A stretch of DNA of 64,000 bases from Argonema galeatum A003/A1 (GTDB lineage Bacteria; Cyanobacteriota; Cyanobacteriia; Cyanobacteriales; Aerosakkonemataceae), in assembly GCF_023333595.1 (NCBI RefSeq), contig NZ_JAIQZM010000013.1, positions 94,619 through 158,618 of the forward strand. The letters are read 5' to 3'. Under the pieces are notes generated by a model. It was given only the letters and a program-made list of their open reading frames with translations, ran no database searches and had not been told where the DNA came from. Each line of letters starts with the position of its first letter. Position 1 is the first letter of the stretch. A program made the position numbers and the translations under genes. Of the stretch, positions 26,242 to 34,563 are shown piece after piece.

Positions 26242-27306
26242 ATGTCTGACCCGACTCCTTCCCAGTTTTCCACAAACCCCGAAACCCCTACTCAAGATCT
26301 GCCACAACCGACACCAGTGGAGGTGAATCCCAGTATTGAGGCTCCTATAGCTGCCAGCAATAGTGCTAGAACGCGACAGATGCTGGGTATGAAAGGTGCC
26401 GCATCTGGAGAAACCAACATTTGGAAAATCCGCCTGCAATTGATGAAGCCAATTACCTGGATTCCCCTAATTTGGGGCGTCGTATGCGGTGCGGCTTCAT
26501 CTGGCAACTACAGCTGGACGCTGGAAAATGTGCTGATAGCAGCCGCTTGTATGTTGATGTCGGGGCCATTGCTGACGGGTTATACCCAAACCGTGAATGA
26601 TTTCTACGACAAGGATATCGACGCGATTAACGAACCCTATCGCCCGATTCCTTCAGGGGCAATTGCTATTCCCCAAGTGGTGAAGCAGATTTGGGTGCTG
26701 TTACTCGCTGGTATTGGGGTGGCATTCGTCCTAGATTTGTGGGCTGGTCACAGTTTTCCCACGATTGCTGTTCTAGCTTTGGGCGGTTCGTTTATATCCT
26801 ACATTTATTCAGCTCCACCCCTGAAACTGAAAAAAAATGGCTGGCTGGGCAATTATGCTTTGGGTGCCAGTTACATTGCTTTGCCTTGGTGGGCGGGTCA
26901 TGCTTTGTTTGGCGACCTCAATGCCACGATCGTTGTTCTGACTCTGTTATATAGTTTGGCAGGATTGGGAATTGCGATCGTCAATGACTTCAAAAGTGTG
27001 GAGGGAGACAGAGAATTAGGTTTGCAGTCGCTGCCGGTGATGTTTGGCGTCAGCACGGCGGCTTGGATTTGTGTGCTGATGATTGATATATTTCAAGGTG
27101 CGATCGCAGCTTACTTGATCGCCATTCACCAAAACTTATACGCTACAATTCTGCTGCTGCTAGTTATCCCGCAAATCACTTTTCAGGATATGTATTTCCT
27201 GCGCGATCCTCTGAAAAATGATGTAAAGTATCAGGCAAGTGCCCAGCCTTTTCTGGTTTTAGGAATGCTGGTGGCAGGTTTGGCTTTAGGGCACGCAGGC
27301 GTTTAA
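26242..27306 (+). CDS. chlG: Chlorophyll synthase
   Basis: The product has 354 residues. It is a UbiA-family prenyltransferase with about nine membrane helices. It attaches a phytyl (or geranylgeranyl) chain to chlorophyllide in the thylakoid membrane, the last step of chlorophyll a synthesis. The first aspartate-rich motif is NDFYDKDID, and the second is NDFKSVEGD. INEPYRPIPSGAI is characteristic of ChlG. The N-terminal 50 residues are a Pro/Thr-rich soluble extension. It is followed after 17 bases by a small Cys-rich membrane protein gene. A mobile repeat sits in the upstream gap and could affect its promoter. Confidence 0.95.
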   Translation: MSDPTPSQFSTNPETPTQDLPQPTPVEVNPSIEAPIAASNSARTRQMLGMKGAASGETNIWKIRLQLMKPITWIPLIWGVVCGAASSGNYSWTLENVLIAAACMLMSGPLLTGYTQTVNDFYDKDIDAINEPYRPIPSGAIAIPQVVKQIWVLLLAGIGVAFVLDLWAGHSFPTIAVLALGGSFISYIYSAPPLKLKKNGWLGNYALGASYIALPWWAGHALFGDLNATIVVLTLLYSLAGLGIAIVNDFKSVEGDRELGLQSLPVMFGVSTAAWICVLMIDIFQGAIAAYLIAIHQNLYATILLLLVIPQITFQDMYFLRDPLKNDVKYQASAQPFLVLGMLVAGLALGHAGV

Positions 27307-27323
27307 TTGGATAAAGAGTTGCC

Positions 27324-27611
27324 GTGTTCCAACTGCTGTACCCTCTGGTTCATACTGTCCAACCTTTTTTAGTGCCGATTTGCTTTGTCTTGGCCTGGGG
27401 ATTTATGCTTCTTTTAGCTTGGAATCTCTGGTCGGCATTTTCCCATAGCGTCAACCGGGCTAAGCGTATGCACCAAATCCCCTGCCCTGGTTGTCGCTTT
27501 TTCACTAACGACTATCGTCTCAAGTGTACGGTACGTCCCGGTGTTGCCAATTCTGAGGATGCGATCGACTGTCCCGACTATTGCCCCAAAACTAATTCTT
27601 TTTACTATTAA
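27324..27611 (+). CDS. Small conserved membrane protein with four-cysteine tail
   Basis: The product has 95 residues, starting at GTG 27324. One or two hydrophobic segments occupy about residues 8-35 (PICFVLAWGFMLLLAWNLW). A soluble tail follows, with CPGCRFFTNDYRLKCTV and then DCPDYCP. The spacing CxxC...C...CxxxC suggests a metal or disulfide site. It is 17 bases after chlG and very likely cotranscribed. I recognise it only as a conserved cyanobacterial protein of unknown function. A role in chlorophyll or photosystem biogenesis is suggested by position alone. Confidence 0.75.
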   Translation: MFQLLYPLVHTVQPFLVPICFVLAWGFMLLLAWNLWSAFSHSVNRAKRMHQIPCPGCRFFTNDYRLKCTVRPGVANSEDAIDCPDYCPKTNSFYY

Positions 27612-27771
27612 AGTGGTGGTTGGGCGATCGATATTTACTGGTAGTTTCCAAGTCGGTATTGCAGATACCTGCACGCACAACGCGCACGAGTGCTTCCTCT
27701 GGTGGCGGTGAGGAAATGAGAACATCGGTACGCAGTTGCAGTTGGTTGTTTTCTAACCAGAGGGCTTTCAT
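27592..27771 (-). pseudogene. N-terminal fragment of zinc-type alcohol dehydrogenase
   Basis: An ATG at 27771 opens a 59-codon frame beginning MKALWLENNQLQLRTDV and continuing through PPPEEALVRVVRAGICNTDLE. This is the N-terminus of the GroES-like domain of medium-chain dehydrogenases, including the first zinc-ligand Cys (residue 37). After about residue 43 the similarity stops, and the frame ends inside the tail of the chlG-linked gene on the opposite strand. The remaining 280 or so residues are absent. It is a decayed remnant. Confidence 0.7.
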
Positions 27772-27952
27772 TTTGGGTTTGGGGGGAGTTTAAGAAATAT
27801 TGTAGGGGTTGGGGGTGGGAGTGCGATCGCCGTTATTTTTTGAGAAGGTGTTGGAGTGCTCGCACTTTTCTCAATCATCCCCTAAGAACCATCAGCAGCT
27901 ATCAAATCAATTTCAAAAAATAACTCCCCCTTGTCGCCAAAATAGCCTAGCA

Positions 27953-28273
27953 TCATATTCTGCCGCAAGTCCCCGTCTCATTAAGGCACATCATCAGCAT
28001 CACCGCTGTGGGGTACTTCTGATGGCCTTTTTGGGAAGCAACTTCTTCATCGGGGTCAATGAAATAGTCTCCGCTGTCTGGCTCAATCAGAATGAACCAG
28101 TCGTAACAATTTTTAACTAATTCCGGGTAAACTCGGTTAAAAATCTCTCGACACCGCTTGCCAAATGCTTCGTTCTCAGCCTTGCGTCTGGCTATCTCTG
28201 CTTGGGAAAGTGGGAGCCGATCGGGAAAAATCCTACTGCCACGAGGCACTCGTATATGAGTTCTTTGGTTCAT
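27953..28273 (-). CDS. Conserved hypothetical protein
   Basis: The product has 106 residues from the ATG at 28273, which has GGGAG eight bases upstream; a longer start six codons earlier is less well placed. Visible features are a basic N-terminus and a helix IARRKAENEAFGKRC, then YDWFILIEPDSGDYFID, DEEVASQKGHQKYP and LNETGTCGRI at the end. Many cyanobacteria carry proteins with this WFI-EP-SGDYFID core and NETG ending. No function is known to me. It is isolated between two gene remnants. Confidence 0.7.
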   Translation of the reverse strand: MNQRTHIRVPRGSRIFPDRLPLSQAEIARRKAENEAFGKRCREIFNRVYPELVKNCYDWFILIEPDSGDYFIDPDEEVASQKGHQKYPTAVMLMMCLNETGTCGRI

Positions 28274-28462
28274 CGTAAAACTCCCAAGCACAGTGAAATC
28301 AATTAATTTTATCTTTGATCGGTGTTGAGCGATTCCTATTTCAGAAGCAAATAGGAATTGCTGCCACTACAGGTCAAGTTGGGATTTTTGCTGCTGGGTC
28401 TGGAAATTCAAAACCGCCCCGAAATAGCGTCCAGGCGGCTTGCAAAAGCACACCAGATGAAG

Positions 28463-28717
28463 TCACTCCATGTCGTCGTCTGCATCATAATTGGTTAAAG
28501 CTTCATTGAATAACTCGTTGATTTGTTCTGCTGCTTCTCTAATACAACGAAGATATTGTCGTTTTTGCTCCTCACTGCATATATTGCCGTAATTTTCTAG
28601 TAATTCTGTAGATAGTAAAATGGCGGTCAATGGAGTGCGGAAATCGTGAGCAATTGAGGCGAAAAATTTGGATTTGAGTTGGAGTAGTTCTTTTTGTGAT
28701 GTCATTTGAGTTAACAT
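28463..28717 (-). pseudogene. Orphan HisKA fragment of a sensor histidine kinase
   Basis: The product has 84 residues. It consists of a dimerisation and phosphoacceptor helix only: KSKFFASIAHDFRTPLTAI holds the H-box His, followed by the second helix (QYLRCIREAAEQINELFNEAL). No ATP-binding domain and no sensor domain are nearby. It has a proper ATG but no clear ribosome site. It is most simply a truncated kinase remnant. A free phosphotransfer or inhibitory dimerisation module is possible but unproven. Confidence 0.65.
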
Positions 28718-28932
28718 TGTCTCGTTTTACTGCGTGTTCTCGATTACTATGAACCCTGCTTGCAATTAACTCAGTGACTTAACCCTCGTGGCAAAGATGA
28801 CAAAACTACTGTGGTAGGTTGATGATAAACGCCTAAAAACGTGCGCGAATCCAGGTAGCTTCGTGATGCCGATCACAAGATGGCTACAATACTTGACCGA
28901 TCGACTACGCCAACACACGGCAAAATATTTTT

Positions 28933-29814
28933 ATGAGAAAACGCCAAATTGCCCGTCTATGCGCCTTGTCGCTCGGCATCATCCTGTTCTGCACCCAGAT
29001 GGCATCTGCACAAAGGTTATCCAGTCCTCGCCAGCTGCCCACTTACAATCCCCAAACCGTGTTGCAGCAACTAACACAGGCAAATGTTGTGTACCTGGGG
29101 GAAACACACAACAACCCTGAAGACCACTTGATTCAACTACAGATTATTGAGGAACTTCATCGGCAAAATCCTAATATTGCGATCGCAATGGAAATGTTCC
29201 AGCGGCCCTTTCAGTTCCAACTCGATCGCTACATAGCCAACGACCTAACCGAACTGCAACTCCGGGATAGAACTGACTATAAAGACCGATGGGGCTACCC
29301 CTGGGAATACTATGCCCCCATTCTGCGGTTTGCCAAGGCCAATCGACTGCCAGTGTTAGCCATGAATACACCTACTGAAATAACGCGCAAGGTCGCCCGT
29401 AACGGCTTAGAAAGCTTGTCCCAGTCAGAGCAGCAAGATATCCCACCCTTCTCAGAAATTCGCACGGATAACCCAGCCTATCGTCAGTTGATGCTAGATA
29501 TCTACCAACAAATGCACCAAGGGCTCGGTGGCAATAATAGCTTTGAGCGATTTTTTCAAGCCCAGGTTTTATGGGATGAAACGATGGCGGAAGTTATTGC
29601 CAAGTTTTTGCAAGCTAACCCAGATTTTCAAGTAGTGGCGATAGTTGGTCAGGGTCACATTATCTACGGACATGGAATTCCGACGCGGGTTGCGAGACGA
29701 CTGGGGACTGCTAACTTAGTTCAGCGTACAGTGCTATTAAATCCCCCCGCAAACGCCCAATTCAAAACAGACAGGTCAGCTGCCGACTTTATTTGGAGAA
29801 CCAGGTTTGAGTAG
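28933..29814 (+). CDS. ChaN family lipoprotein-like protein
   Basis: The product has 293 residues. A signal peptide spans about residues 1-26 (LCALSLGIILFCTQMASAQ). The cut site looks like standard AXA; the Cys at residue 20 is not in a clear lipobox. The mature part is ChaN/Tiki-like (DUF399): VVYLGETHNNPEDH, AMEMFQRPFQ and VGQGHIIYGHGIPTRV carry the conserved His/Glu residues. ChaN of Campylobacter binds haem; other superfamily members are metalloproteases. It is probably periplasmic. It stands alone between a kinase fragment and a convergent IMPase gene. Confidence 0.85.
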   Translation: MRKRQIARLCALSLGIILFCTQMASAQRLSSPRQLPTYNPQTVLQQLTQANVVYLGETHNNPEDHLIQLQIIEELHRQNPNIAIAMEMFQRPFQFQLDRYIANDLTELQLRDRTDYKDRWGYPWEYYAPILRFAKANRLPVLAMNTPTEITRKVARNGLESLSQSEQQDIPPFSEIRTDNPAYRQLMLDIYQQMHQGLGGNNSFERFFQAQVLWDETMAEVIAKFLQANPDFQVVAIVGQGHIIYGHGIPTRVARRLGTANLVQRTVLLNPPANAQFKTDRSAADFIWRTRFE

Positions 29815-29948
29815 GGAATTTCAGATAACTCTTTCGGAGTTGTGATGCTTTTGTTCAAAAAATCACATTTTTATTCCTCTGCTCCTCTGCTCCTCTGCTC
29901 CTCTACTGAAATAGCATAGTAAATACGGAAGAGCCATTCTCCTTCCCT

Positions 29949-30764
29949 TTATCGCTTTTCGCCCAGGAATTGCACTAACGGTTGAAACACGGTCAGCAAT
30001 TCAGCTCGACTGACTACCAAAGTTGGGAAAGAGCGATCGCTATAATCCTCCCCTTCTTTTAAAGGAAACACCGACTCTTCTTGCAAAGGAACCAAAACAC
30101 CGCCAGCTGCCTGAACAATTGCCCAAACAGCCGCCAGATCCCACACTTTTGGCGTAGACTCGACACCCGCCAAGGCAGCACCAGCAGCAACAGACAAAAA
30201 ATTGTAGGTAGTGACGCCCAGCATCCGAACTTTGCAGGGAAGCGGCTTTTGGAAAACAGCAATACTTCGCGCACAAACGTTGAAAAAGTGACTGTTGCTA
30301 GGAGAATCGCTACTGGTGTGGATGGGGCGATTGTTCAAAAAAGCACCATTAGAACCATTAGCTGAAGATGAGCCATACCAGTAACCGTGAAAAGATTGAC
30401 CGATCGTAGGAAAATGTACGTATCCAAATACAGGTTCTCCTTGATATAACAATCCCATCGAAATTCCCCAAATCGGAATTCCGCGCGTAAAGTTAGTCGT
30501 ACCGTCAATAGGGTCAATCACCCAGCACCATTCGGCACCGCCAAAAATGTGATCTCCTTCTTCGCTTAAAACATCGTGGCTGGGGAAAGTGTCATAAATT
30601 GCATTGCGAATTTCGTCATCCGCCCACTTATCATCTGTCGTTATCAAACTGCCATCAGTTTTTAGAGACGGCTGCAACTGCCCGAAATCTTGCACCAGTT
30701 TGGTGCTAAGTCTGGCAGTAGTTGTTTGAGCAAAATTTAAAACTGTTTCCCAAAAATTGGTCAT
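29949..30764 (-). CDS. Inositol monophosphatase family phosphatase
   Basis: The product has 271 residues. It is a Mg-dependent Li-sensitive phosphatase fold: LSEEGD (first metal Glu pair), WVIDPIDGTTNF (the family signature) and KVWDLAA (third metal Asp). Substrates in the family include inositol phosphate, 3'-phosphoadenosine 5'-phosphate and histidinol phosphate. Given the sulfotransferases in this window, PAP clearance is a possibility, not a demonstrated role. It lies 77 bases downstream of the PucC-family gene on the same strand. An octamer array (GCTCCTCT) lies near 29880-29905 in the convergent gap. Confidence 0.9.
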   Translation of the reverse strand: MTNFWETVLNFAQTTTARLSTKLVQDFGQLQPSLKTDGSLITTDDKWADDEIRNAIYDTFPSHDVLSEEGDHIFGGAEWCWVIDPIDGTTNFTRGIPIWGISMGLLYQGEPVFGYVHFPTIGQSFHGYWYGSSSANGSNGAFLNNRPIHTSSDSPSNSHFFNVCARSIAVFQKPLPCKVRMLGVTTYNFLSVAAGAALAGVESTPKVWDLAAVWAIVQAAGGVLVPLQEESVFPLKEGEDYSDRSFPTLVVSRAELLTVFQPLVQFLGEKR

Positions 30765-30841
30765 AATCTATGATAGTTAGTTAGGCGGGTGAAAGTTTGT
30801 GTATTTTTTAGGGTAGACTATTTAGCTAATTCAGATTTGGA

Positions 30842-32272
30842 TCAATCTAGCTCGTTTTGGAGGACAGATGCGATCGCTTCCCGTGCATTGGTGCGGAATT
30901 CCGTCACATTCACTCTTCCCAAATACCAAACTGCCAAAAGCATTGCCAATCCTTGCACTACAAAAACCAGTCCGTAGGCTAACACCAAATCGGGAAACAA
31001 TTTCTTGCCCACATCTAAAAGTGCGCCTCCGGCGATTGTCGCCACTCCTCGCGCCATAGCCTGTGCCAATCCCCAAGCGCCAATAAACGTGCCTGCCGTT
31101 TCCGCTGCTGTTAAATCTAACATCAGACTCAGCGCTCCGGTCGTTGCCACTCCAGAACACAAACCGAATAGTAAAAGAGCGATCAGAAGGAATGTTGAAT
31201 TATGGGTAAATCCCGACAGAACTACCCAGATCAAAGAGACAACCACTGACACGCAGCCTACTTTAGTAGTATTGCGCTTACCGATACGCGGAGCCAGAAG
31301 GAACCCAGCGGCGAGCAGACCAAATAATGTCCCAGTACCCCAGAAGGCGTTCAGACTAGCCGTTTCGCCTACTTGCATTTTGAAGACATCACCGCCATAA
31401 GTTTCCAGGACGGCATCTTGGATAAATAAGCCCAGCGTCATCATTACCAAAAAGGTAAAAAATACTTGAGTTTGCCGACTAGCAGTTAAGATGCGCCAAG
31501 CTCTATCTAGGGTAATCTTTTCTTCCCGGTTAACTAATGTCGATCGCAAAGTATAGCGGGAATATTTTTTCTCCATCCCCCAAGTTGCAAGCATTGCTAG
31601 CCCAAAGACGATCGCAGGCACGATCGAAAATAAGCGATTAATTGCTGCTTGTAGATCCTCAATGGGCGCATTTAAAGTTAATTTTTTCAGCAAGACGCCA
31701 ATGGTAATTGCTCCGATAATAATTCCCGTCATTAGCATCGACCAGTCTATTCCCACCAGTTGAGAGCGATTATCCTCGTCGGAAACATCCACCAGCAATG
31801 TCGCAAAAGGCGTAGAACAGGCGCTGACTGCCACACCGTAAAGTGCAAACAAAAACGCTAGCAAGGCAGTCCAGCCGTAGGTTTGGCTCGTCCAGCCTTC
31901 TGCTTTCAAACTACCGCCCACCTGCCACATTACTTGCACAGCTATAAATGCAATTATTGCCAGACTTGCCGCGCCAATCCAGATATATCCCGTGCGATGA
32001 TATCCCCACAAGGGCTTGGTGTCAGACATCTGCCCAAACCAAACTCGCGCTGGTGCTACAAATAAAGTTAGGGCAAGGATGATTGTAGCAAGCGTTGCTG
32101 GCACTCCCAACTCTCTGATCAGCACGCGGTTGAGGACGCCAAAAACGAGAACTGACATCATACCCAGCCCGATTTGCAATAACCCCAGTCTTAACATGGC
32201 GAGCAGATTAAGTCTGGGCAACTGCTTGGAATTTTCTTCTATCTGCAAATCTGATAAGTCTCCACTAGACAT
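30842..32272 (-). CDS. BCH/PUCC family MFS carrier
   Basis: The product has 476 residues with about 12 membrane helices. It is an MFS fold of the BCH/PUCC (LhaA) group, recognisable from FGVLNRVLIRELGVPATL, APARVWFGQMSDTKPLWG followed by HRTGYIWIG, and LMLDLTAAETAGTFIGAWGL. Family members assist assembly of bacteriochlorophyll or chlorophyll antenna proteins, and cyanobacterial homologues are thought to act in pigment-protein biogenesis. It is divergent from the aldo/keto reductase gene, with a mobile repeat between them. Confidence 0.87.
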   Translation of the reverse strand: MSSGDLSDLQIEENSKQLPRLNLLAMLRLGLLQIGLGMMSVLVFGVLNRVLIRELGVPATLATIILALTLFVAPARVWFGQMSDTKPLWGYHRTGYIWIGAASLAIIAFIAVQVMWQVGGSLKAEGWTSQTYGWTALLAFLFALYGVAVSACSTPFATLLVDVSDEDNRSQLVGIDWSMLMTGIIIGAITIGVLLKKLTLNAPIEDLQAAINRLFSIVPAIVFGLAMLATWGMEKKYSRYTLRSTLVNREEKITLDRAWRILTASRQTQVFFTFLVMMTLGLFIQDAVLETYGGDVFKMQVGETASLNAFWGTGTLFGLLAAGFLLAPRIGKRNTTKVGCVSVVVSLIWVVLSGFTHNSTFLLIALLLFGLCSGVATTGALSLMLDLTAAETAGTFIGAWGLAQAMARGVATIAGGALLDVGKKLFPDLVLAYGLVFVVQGLAMLLAVWYLGRVNVTEFRTNAREAIASVLQNELD

Positions 32273-32296
32273 ATTTCCTCAAACGGGTTTCTTCTC

Positions 32297-32441
32297 CAGG
32301 ACTTACGCACTAACCAAGGTTTTGCCCCCCTTACCCCCCAAATCTGGGGGGAACAGGACTCTTCTCCCCCAGATTTGGGGGGAACAGGACTCTTCTCCCC
32401 CCAGATTTGGGGGGCTGGAGGGGAGAAAAGCGTAAGTCCTA
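32297..32441. mobile_element. MITE-like element copy C with perfect 11-bp TIRs and 5-bp target duplication
   Basis: AGGACTTACGC (32298-32308) and GCGTAAGTCCT (32430-32440) are perfect inverted repeats. Direct repeats TTCTC flank the unit (32292-32296 and 32442-32446), again one base outside each inverted repeat. The interior carries the C/G palindrome with the loop motif AACAGGACTCTTCT duplicated once. There is no coding capacity. Confidence 0.85.
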
Positions 32442-32527
32442 TTCTCTAAAGATACCCTGTGAGTGACCCAGGTTGAGCCTTTTTCGGTAACGCTACACTT
32501 GAATTATGTAAAGAAGTGTAAAGAAAA

Positions 32528-33490
32528 ATGGCAACAGAAGTGCAAGCGATCGCTCTGGGGAAAAATGGCCTTACCGTCACACCTCTGTGTATCGGCACTT
32601 GGGCTTGGGGTGACAAACTGTTTTGGAATTACGGCAGTAACTACGGGGAATCCCAGCTGTGGGAAGCTTTTAAGGCGTCTCTGGATGCTGGCGTTAACTT
32701 TTTTGACACGGCAGAAATTTACGGCATGGGACTGTCAGAGGAGCTGCTGGGAAAGTTCATGCAGCAAACAGAGCAAAAAGTCCAAATTGCCACTAAATAC
32801 GGCCCCTTGCCCTGGAGATTTACAGCAGAGTCGGTTTCTGAGGCTCTGACGGCAAGTTTGAAACGCCTGCGAGTCCAGCAAGTCGATCTCTACCAGGTAC
32901 ACTGGCCTTTTGCCTTCTTGATGAGTCAAGACACGCTGATGAACGCCTTGGCGGATGAAGTAAAACGAGGCAGAATAGCCGCAGTGGGTGTCAGCAACTA
33001 CTCATCCGAACAGATGCGGGAAGCCCACCAAATCTTGGCGTCTAGGGGTGTGCCTTTAGCTACGAATCAGGTGCGTTATTCCCTGCTAACGCGACAGGTT
33101 GAAAGTAAAGGAATCGTTAGTACTGCTAAACAGCTGGGTGTCACCATCCTCGCATATAGCCCCCTGGCGCAAGGCTTGGTTACTGGCAAATACACACTTG
33201 AAAATTATCAAGAACCGAAAGATGCTCGCCGATTCGATTCCCGCTTCAGTCGTAGCGGTTTAGAAAAAATCGCGCCTGTAATATCTCTACTGCGTCAGTT
33301 GGGAGAAAAGCACGATCGCACCCCGGCTCAAGTTGCGCTTAATTGGTTAATCGCACAAGGGAATATTATACCAATTCCGGGTGCTAAAACAGCGGAACAA
33401 GCTCGGCAGAATGCTGGTGCGTTGGGTTGGCGACTCAGCGATGATGAAGTTGCTCAGATCGAAAATGCGAGTCGCCCCTGGTTAGCATGA
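32528..33490 (+). CDS. Aldo/keto reductase
   Basis: The product has 320 residues and is an NADPH-dependent TIM-barrel oxidoreductase. The catalytic tetrad is visible: Asp and Tyr in NFFDTAEIYG, Lys in IATKYG, His in YQVHWPF. PIPGAKTAEQARQNAGALGW is the cofactor-phosphate region. It has normal length and complete ends. The start is ATG 32528. The natural substrate cannot be read from the sequence. It is monocistronic, followed by a G/C-rich hairpin repeat block. Confidence 0.93.
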   Translation: MATEVQAIALGKNGLTVTPLCIGTWAWGDKLFWNYGSNYGESQLWEAFKASLDAGVNFFDTAEIYGMGLSEELLGKFMQQTEQKVQIATKYGPLPWRFTAESVSEALTASLKRLRVQQVDLYQVHWPFAFLMSQDTLMNALADEVKRGRIAAVGVSNYSSEQMREAHQILASRGVPLATNQVRYSLLTRQVESKGIVSTAKQLGVTILAYSPLAQGLVTGKYTLENYQEPKDARRFDSRFSRSGLEKIAPVISLLRQLGEKHDRTPAQVALNWLIAQGNIIPIPGAKTAEQARQNAGALGWRLSDDEVAQIENASRPWLA

Positions 33491-33499
33491 GTGGGAACC

Positions 33500-33707
33500 T
33501 CACCCCCCAACCCCCCTCTCCGCCTGCGGAGAGGGGGGGGAAAGAAAGAAGAGAATAATAGGGAAAGGGAGGGGGAGTTTTTGCCCCCCTCCCCGTGGAC
33601 GGGGAGGGGCTGGGGGTGGGGTTGCACCTGAATCGCACAGAGGGAAGAGAAAACAGGGCTGTTTTTGCTCCCCTCCCCGTGGACGGGGAGGGGCTGGGGG
33701 TGGGGTT
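33500..33707. repeat. G/C-rich hairpin repeats, two near-identical 47-bp copies
   Basis: A first hairpin (CCCCCCTCTCC / GGAGAGGGGGG, about 33513-33540) is followed by two 47-bp copies (33577-33623 and 33661-33707) that differ at one base. Each copy contains CCCCTCCCCGT-GG-ACGGGGAGGGG. The first hairpin could act as the terminator of the reductase gene, but there is no T-tract. Confidence 0.85.
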
Positions 33708-33740
33708 CTACATTATTTACAGGATAAGCGATCGCACATT

Positions 33741-34256
33741 ATGAACATCTTCACAAAATGGGGCTTCACCCGCGAAGGGTGGCGCAATAACAGTCGCGGC
33801 GAATACTGGGTTTTACTTCAAGGCGCTTTGATAGTAGGTTTGATTATTTTGCCCGTTTACCGACCAACTTGGTTAAATCTTCCTTCTTCTGAGTGGTTAT
33901 ATTTCAGTTGGGTTATTGCTGCGTTATTAGCAATAGCAGCATTAACTCTATTTCTCAAAGGATTGCTAGATTTGGGACAGCAGCTAACACCATTGCCTTA
34001 TCCAATAGAAGAAGGGCAGATAGTTCAGTCTGGTGTCTACAGCGTGGTGCGACATCCCGTGTACAGTGGCGTGATTTTAGCTGCATTTAGCTGGGCAATT
34101 TTTCAACTCAGTTTATCTCATTTAATCGCAATAGTTATTATCTTTGCTTTTTTCGATGCCAAAGCTAACCGCGAAGAAACTTGGTTAACCGAAAAGTACC
34201 CTGATTATTCAGATTACAGCAAACGAGTGAAAAAACTGATTCCTTGGTTGTATTGA
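33741..34256 (+). CDS. Isoprenylcysteine methyltransferase-like membrane protein
   Basis: The product has 171 residues with four or five hydrophobic helices. The C-terminal half has the ICMT/phospholipid-methyltransferase (PEMT) signature: GVYSVVRHPVYSGVIL, then AKANREETWLTEKYPDYSDY. This is the SAM-binding RHPxY ... EE pattern. The substrate in cyanobacteria is unknown; a lipid or quinone-like small molecule is possible. The start is ATG 33741, just after GCGATCGC. It stands alone. Confidence 0.85.
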   Translation: MNIFTKWGFTREGWRNNSRGEYWVLLQGALIVGLIILPVYRPTWLNLPSSEWLYFSWVIAALLAIAALTLFLKGLLDLGQQLTPLPYPIEEGQIVQSGVYSVVRHPVYSGVILAAFSWAIFQLSLSHLIAIVIIFAFFDAKANREETWLTEKYPDYSDYSKRVKKLIPWLY

Positions 34257-34563
34257 ATAAATCCAAAATTAGTCATTTTTTGAAACAATCCTCATCTTTT
34301 GTGCAAAAAAAATCAATTCAATCCGTAAAGTGCGTTCACGGGAATGTATCTGCACATTAGGAATTACAAAAAATAAGCTTATGGCTTATTGTGGGGCTAC
34401 GAGGTAAGGGACAAGGCGACACGCGCAGTCACTTAGGTAGGACGGGCGAGACGCCCATCCCACAAGAAGGAAGTTGTTGGATATTTGTTTGTAAATCCAT
34501 GAATCCCGGCCAAAGCTGACTGAACTAACCTCATGAAGAAATAGCTGAGGAGAAAATCAAAAA
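34257..34563. other. Intergenic region upstream of RTX-propeller gene
   Basis: This 307-base gap has no coding sequence that I trust. It contains an AATAAGC-TTATG-GCTTATT hairpin (about 34370-34388) and a repeat with GGGCG-AGA-CGCCC (about 34440-34466, the GACGGGCGAGACGCCC type widespread in cyanobacteria). Near the end, GAGGAG sits about ten bases before the ATG at 34564. Confidence 0.55.

Noticed and set aside
28332..28358. 10-bp hairpin ATTCCTATTT/AAATAGGAAT as a terminator
   Set aside because: No T-tract on either strand and the nearest stop codon is over 100 bases away; probably chance or an old repeat.
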